Shown: piece after piece, positions 5,699 through 8,197 of the stretch
How positions within the stretch are numbered: the first letter of the stretch is position 1
Layout of the letters: the number at the start of each line of letters is the position of its first letter
Origin: an uncultured Collinsella sp.
Lineage (GTDB): Bacteria; Actinomycetota; Coriobacteriia; Coriobacteriales; Coriobacteriaceae
Length of the DNA: 8,197 nucleotides
Assembly: GCA_900556515.1 (NCBI GenBank)
Contig: USPH01000049.1
Location: 1 to 8,197, forward strand
Reading direction: 5' to 3'
Notes under the pieces: model-generated
What the model was told of the DNA's origin: nothing
The model's input: the letters and a program-made list of their open reading frames with translations, nothing else
The model's database searches: none
Made by a program: the position numbers and the translations under genes

Positions 5699-6583
5699 CT
5701 ATTTCAGCTCATCAATATCGATATGTTCGATGCTCTTGAGCGGCTGACCAAAGATAAAGCTACCCGCCACCGCAAACTCGGCAATGTTATCGGCCGTCGT
5801 GGCAAAACGATGCTGCGGCTCGGCGGCGTCGCCCGCCAGCTGCTCGCGGCGCGTGAGGATATCGGTCAGCTCGCGCGTGGTCTCCTCGGCGGAACTCACG
5901 ACGCGCACCCCAGGCCCCAGCGCATGCCGGATAGGTCCCACCAACAGCGGAAAATGCGTACAGCCGAGTACCACGGTATCGATACCGTGGTCGCGCAGCG
6001 GCTCAACCGTGGCACCCACCAGCGCACGCACGGCAGGCGTATCGAAGATATCCTCGTTCTCAAGCCACTGTTCCTGCAGATGTGCACCCGAGGCGAGCTC
6101 GTGTTCGACAACCTCGACAAAGCTCGAGGCAGGACAGCCGTATACATCGACGCCGGCATCCAGGTCCTGAATGGCGCGCGTGTAGGCGCCCGAGCGAATG
6201 GTGAGGTTGGTGGCGAGCACGCCCACGCGACGCGAGCGGGTGCTGTTGATTGCCGCACGGGCACCCGGCGCGATCACGCCGATCACGGGAACGTCGAGCA
6301 CCTGCTGGGCCAGACGCAAGGCCGCAGCGGTCGCCGTGTTGCAGGCGATGACCATAATCTTGACGTCGTGCTTCGAAAGCCAACGACCCGCCTGCAACGC
6401 AAACGAGCGCACCTCATCCTCGGTACGGGTGCCGTAGGGGCAGCGCTTGGTGTCGCCAAAGTAGTAGACGGACTCGTGCGGCAGCGCCGTCGCGATGGCG
6501 CGCGCAACCGTCAGACCGCCCAAACCAGAATCGAACACGCCAATCGGGCGCGTGTCGCCTGCCGGATTCTCGATATCGGACAT
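5699..6583 (-). CDS. murI: Glutamate racemase
   Basis: Converts L-glutamate to D-glutamate, the second residue of the peptidoglycan stem peptide, without a cofactor, using two cysteines. The protein is 294 aa, slightly longer than the common ~265 because of an N-terminal lead of about 13 residues and a tail after residue 245. Motifs: PIGVFDSGLGGLTVAR (13-28), YFGDTKRCPYG (41-51), the first catalytic cysteine in IACNTATAAA (C81), and the second in LGCTHFPLL (C206, with H208). The ATG at 6581-6583 has GGTGAGG just upstream with a short spacer. It lies 51 bases past the HAD phosphatase gene and upstream of rph. The nearby MurE-like ligase is a second peptidoglycan-precursor gene. Confidence 0.97.
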   Translation of the reverse strand: MSDIENPAGDTRPIGVFDSGLGGLTVARAIATALPHESVYYFGDTKRCPYGTRTEDEVRSFALQAGRWLSKHDVKIMVIACNTATAAALRLAQQVLDVPVIGVIAPGARAAINSTRSRRVGVLATNLTIRSGAYTRAIQDLDAGVDVYGCPASSFVEVVEHELASGAHLQEQWLENEDIFDTPAVRALVGATVEPLRDHGIDTVVLGCTHFPLLVGPIRHALGPGVRVVSSAEETTRELTDILTRREQLAGDAAEPQHRFATTADNIAEFAVAGSFIFGQPLKSIEHIDIDELK

Positions 6584-6626
6584 TACCTCACCAGTCTCTC
6601 TCGAAAAGACATGTCCAAGTGCGGCG

Positions 6627-6649
6627 GCGGCGCGCTACGAACGCGCCGC
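6627..6649 (-). other. GC-rich 8-bp hairpin over the stop codon of the HAD gene
   Basis: On the minus strand GCGGCGCG pairs perfectly with CGCGCCGC around a TTCGTAG loop that contains the TAG stop. No T-run follows closely. It may stabilise the upstream message or slow polymerase; in such GC-rich sequence chance cannot be excluded. Confidence 0.35.
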
Positions 6650-7546
6650 GACCAGCAGCTCTGCCGTCGCCGCCCAACCGTCGACAATTTTGCCTCGCGT
6701 AACGAAAGCATTCTCGCAAGCAGCCAGGAACTCGGGCGCGCCGGCGCTCGTCAGGCCATTCTCGACCAAGCAGAACGTGCCCACGTGATCGGCCATGTAG
6801 AAGTCGGACTCGGAGTCGCCGAGCGCGAGTGTCTCCTCGCGCTCGATCCCCAGGTGCTCGCAGAAGCGCGCAATGGCGACGCCTTTGTTGAGGCCCGCGG
6901 GGTTGATATTGAATGCGCGACCGTCCTCGACGCGATCGAGCTCGAGCGTCGTCGGCTTGGACAGATGCGTCAGATGGCCGTTGCAAGCCCAGATCAGACC
7001 GCAGCCGGCCTCGTCCAGGATGGCCTGAACCTCATCGTCGGGCACATCGCCGCGCATGCCGACGGTGACCTCACGGTACTTGTAGCCGGTCGACATGTCG
7101 TTGTGATACTCGATCTTGTGCGGCCAGCGGGCGAGGATCTTCTCGCACACGCCGGTCTGCTCGATCACCTGGTGCGGCGTGAGGCCGCAAGAGGGGTCGT
7201 AGGGCATGTCGCCGGTCAGATACTCCCAATCGTTGGCTTTGAGGTCGTACATGACCAGGCCGCCCATCTCGCCGATGTAGGAGTTGAGGCCGAGCACGCG
7301 CGCGTCCTCGTGGATCATGGTACGGTTGCGACCCGAGGTGGGAACCACCTGAATACCAGCGCGAGCGAGCGCCACGACGGCCTCGACGAGTTTGGTCGAG
7401 GGGTTGCCGTCGTTGTCGCGTAGCACGCACGAGCCGGGTGCAAGCATCGTGGCATCCAGATCGGTAAAGACGTACTTGACCGTGGCCAAGCGCTCGCGCA
7501 TCTCGCCCGAAAGCTCGGCAACGGTCGGCAGGGTATTGTGGGACAT
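6635..7546 (-). CDS. HAD superfamily hydrolase (Cof/IIB-like phosphatase)
   Basis: A probable phosphatase of unknown substrate. The protein is 303 aa. All four HAD motifs are present: motif I YVFTDLDATML (nucleophile D29, acid/base D31), motif II PTSGR (69-73), motif III lysine in GLNKGVAI (K221), and motif IV LGDSESD (242-248). A long insert between motifs II and III is a C2-type cap, placing it in the IIB/Cof group, which also includes sucrose- and mannosyl-3-phosphoglycerate phosphatases. The usual motif I Gly of DxDGT is Ala here. The frame is open to 7588, but GGAG (7552-7555) lies 5 nt before the ATG at 7546, whereas the upstream ATG lacks a ribosome binding site. It is flanked by a MurE-like ligase and murI, so a link to cell-wall precursor metabolism is conceivable but unproven. 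Confidence 0.85.
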   Translation of the reverse strand: MSHNTLPTVAELSGEMRERLATVKYVFTDLDATMLAPGSCVLRDNDGNPSTKLVEAVVALARAGIQVVPTSGRNRTMIHEDARVLGLNSYIGEMGGLVMYDLKANDWEYLTGDMPYDPSCGLTPHQVIEQTGVCEKILARWPHKIEYHNDMSTGYKYREVTVGMRGDVPDDEVQAILDEAGCGLIWACNGHLTHLSKPTTLELDRVEDGRAFNINPAGLNKGVAIARFCEHLGIEREETLALGDSESDFYMADHVGTFCLVENGLTSAGAPEFLAACENAFVTRGKIVDGWAATAELLVAARS

Positions 7547-7611
7547 GGTTACTCCGTTTACGTAGAAGGGTTTGGACTTGGACGGCATGTTTTGATTAAG
7601 GGAACACGCTT

Positions 7612-7644
7612 ATGGCGACAGCGCACTCAGGGCGCCGCCGCCAT
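7612..7644 (-). other. 13-bp hairpin between the MurE-like gene and the HAD gene
   Basis: On the minus strand ATGGCGGCGGCGC pairs with GCGCTGTCGCCAT around a CCTGAGT loop: 13 continuous pairs, two of them G-U. In plus-strand RNA those two would be A-C mismatches, so the structure favours the coding-strand transcript. No T-run follows, so it is not a classical intrinsic terminator. The rest of the 107-base gap contains no convincing promoter. Confidence 0.6.
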
Positions 7645-7653
7645 CATGGTTCA

Positions 7654-8197
7654 TTAGTCAAACTGGGTAACATCGATTAAACGATTGGCCAGCGAAAGGT
7701 CGCTCTCGATGGGCACGAACTCGTCGCCCACGTGCATGAGCTCCTCGTCACCCTTTGCCAGCAGCAAGACAATGGTGGGAGCATCGGGGTTGACGTACTC
7801 CTCGCGTGCCGCCTTGAACGCCGCGTACACAGCGGCTTCGCGATCGAGAATGATCTTGTTCGGCGTATCGTCGGGGACATGTTCGGCAAGCTCGCGACAG
7901 ACCTTCATCGGGTCCTCGTGAGCCGGGTCCTCGTTGGCAAAGATCATCAGGTCGGAATATGGTGCGGCTTCGCGCGGAAGCTGCTCGCGGCGCTCCTGCG
8001 CCTTGCCGCCAGCGGCGCCAAACACCGCAATGACCGGGCTGGTGGGAAACGCGCGCTTGACCGACGAGAAAAGCGAGCGGAACGAAAGCTGGTTGTGCGC
8101 ATAGTCAACGACGCAAATCACGCGGCCGTCCTTCGACTCCACGACTTCCATACGGCCCGGCACGCGCAACTTGGAGAGACCTTTCTTGATGGCATCG
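7654..8197 (-). CDS. murE: MurE-like UDP-N-acetylmuramyl-tripeptide synthetase (N-terminus cut by window edge)
   Basis: ATP-dependent ligase adding the third amino acid to UDP-MurNAc-L-Ala-D-Glu. About 180 C-terminal residues are visible: the Mur ligase C-terminal domain, beginning with LRVPGRMEVVE, then VVDYAHNQLSF, a conserved FGAAGGKAQERR segment, and FANEDPAHEDP near the middle. It ends LLLAKGDEELMHV followed by a short tail. The reading frame continues unbroken to base 8197, so the apparent internal TTG start at 8169 is not the true start. At the place where DAP-adding MurE enzymes carry DNPR, this protein reads EDPA (7921-7932), which argues against meso-diaminopimelate and for a diamino acid such as lysine or ornithine. 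The missing ATP-binding domain means a related Mur-ligase-family paralog cannot be excluded. Confidence 0.82.
   Translation of the reverse strand, partial: DAIKKGLSKLRVPGRMEVVESKDGRVICVVDYAHNQLSFRSLFSSVKRAFPTSPVIAVFGAAGGKAQERREQLPREAAPYSDLMIFANEDPAHEDPMKVCRELAEHVPDDTPNKIILDREAAVYAAFKAAREEYVNPDAPTIVLLLAKGDEELMHVGDEFVPIESDLSLANRLIDVTQFD

Noticed and set aside
4829..7423. Plus-strand open frame of 864 codons across rph, murI and the HAD gene
   Set aside because: Its codons are the exact reverse complements of those of all three minus-strand genes, which happen to be in the same register. Stops could arise only from TTA, CTA or TCA codons, which are rare in this GC-rich coding. Its translation shows no domain, and no ribosome binding site was recognised.
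7547..7588. Upstream ATG for the HAD gene
   Set aside because: No ribosome binding site precedes it, while GGAG precedes the ATG at 7546 at good spacing, and homology starts well after both.
8167..8169. TTG as start of a short 171-residue gene
   Set aside because: The frame continues upstream to the window edge with Mur-ligase-like sequence, so this is the tail of a longer gene.
1..8197. CRISPR arrays, insertion sequences, attachment sites, phage or defence genes
   Set aside because: No tandem or terminal repeats, transposase, integrase or nuclease-type proteins were seen; all genes are standard housekeeping families.

Overview
The window is chromosomal housekeeping DNA from a GC-rich bacterium. 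Every credible gene lies on the minus strand, so gene order is described from the right end to the left. An actinobacterial host of the class Coriobacteriia, something like Collinsella, fits best. The reasons are the GC-rich codon use, a Veg-family protein next to IspE (a Firmicutes-like pairing), a MurE-type ligase lacking the diaminopimelate signature, and the MEP isoprenoid pathway. This assignment is inferred from gene content and style, not from a database match.

Right block (8197 to 3687): the C-terminal part of a MurE-like UDP-MurNAc-tripeptide ligase, a HAD-family phosphatase, glutamate racemase murI, RNase PH (rph), the XTP/dITP pyrophosphatase rdgB, and the D-aminoacyl-tRNA deacylase dtd. 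Two genes concern peptidoglycan precursors (MurE adds residue 3, MurI supplies D-glutamate). Three concern nucleic-acid quality control (tRNA 3' trimming, nucleotide-pool cleaning, removal of D-amino acids from tRNA). The murI-rph-rdgB order is a common bacterial arrangement. Strong hairpins separate MurE-like from HAD, lie over the HAD stop codon, and lie between rph and rdgB.

Middle and left block (3653 to 1): a promoter drives veg-ispE, which are coupled with a 2-nt gap. Next come tRNA-Pro(CGG) with encoded CCA and a textbook terminator, then tatA behind its own promoter with an inverted repeat inside it. These are followed by the tatA terminator, greA, a hairpin terminator, and lysS, which runs off the left edge. 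No stretch longer than about 140 bases lacks a gene or RNA.

I found no mobile element, CRISPR array, toxin-antitoxin pair, phage gene or defence system, and no convincing new multi-gene system. What deserves a second look is at the RNA and promoter level: strand-specific hairpins held by G-U pairs, alternative pairings at the rph-rdgB junction, and a palindrome in the tatA promoter. The non-DAP motif of the MurE-like ligase is also worth checking. Several long plus-strand open frames, one of 864 codons, are in-register shadows of the minus-strand genes.
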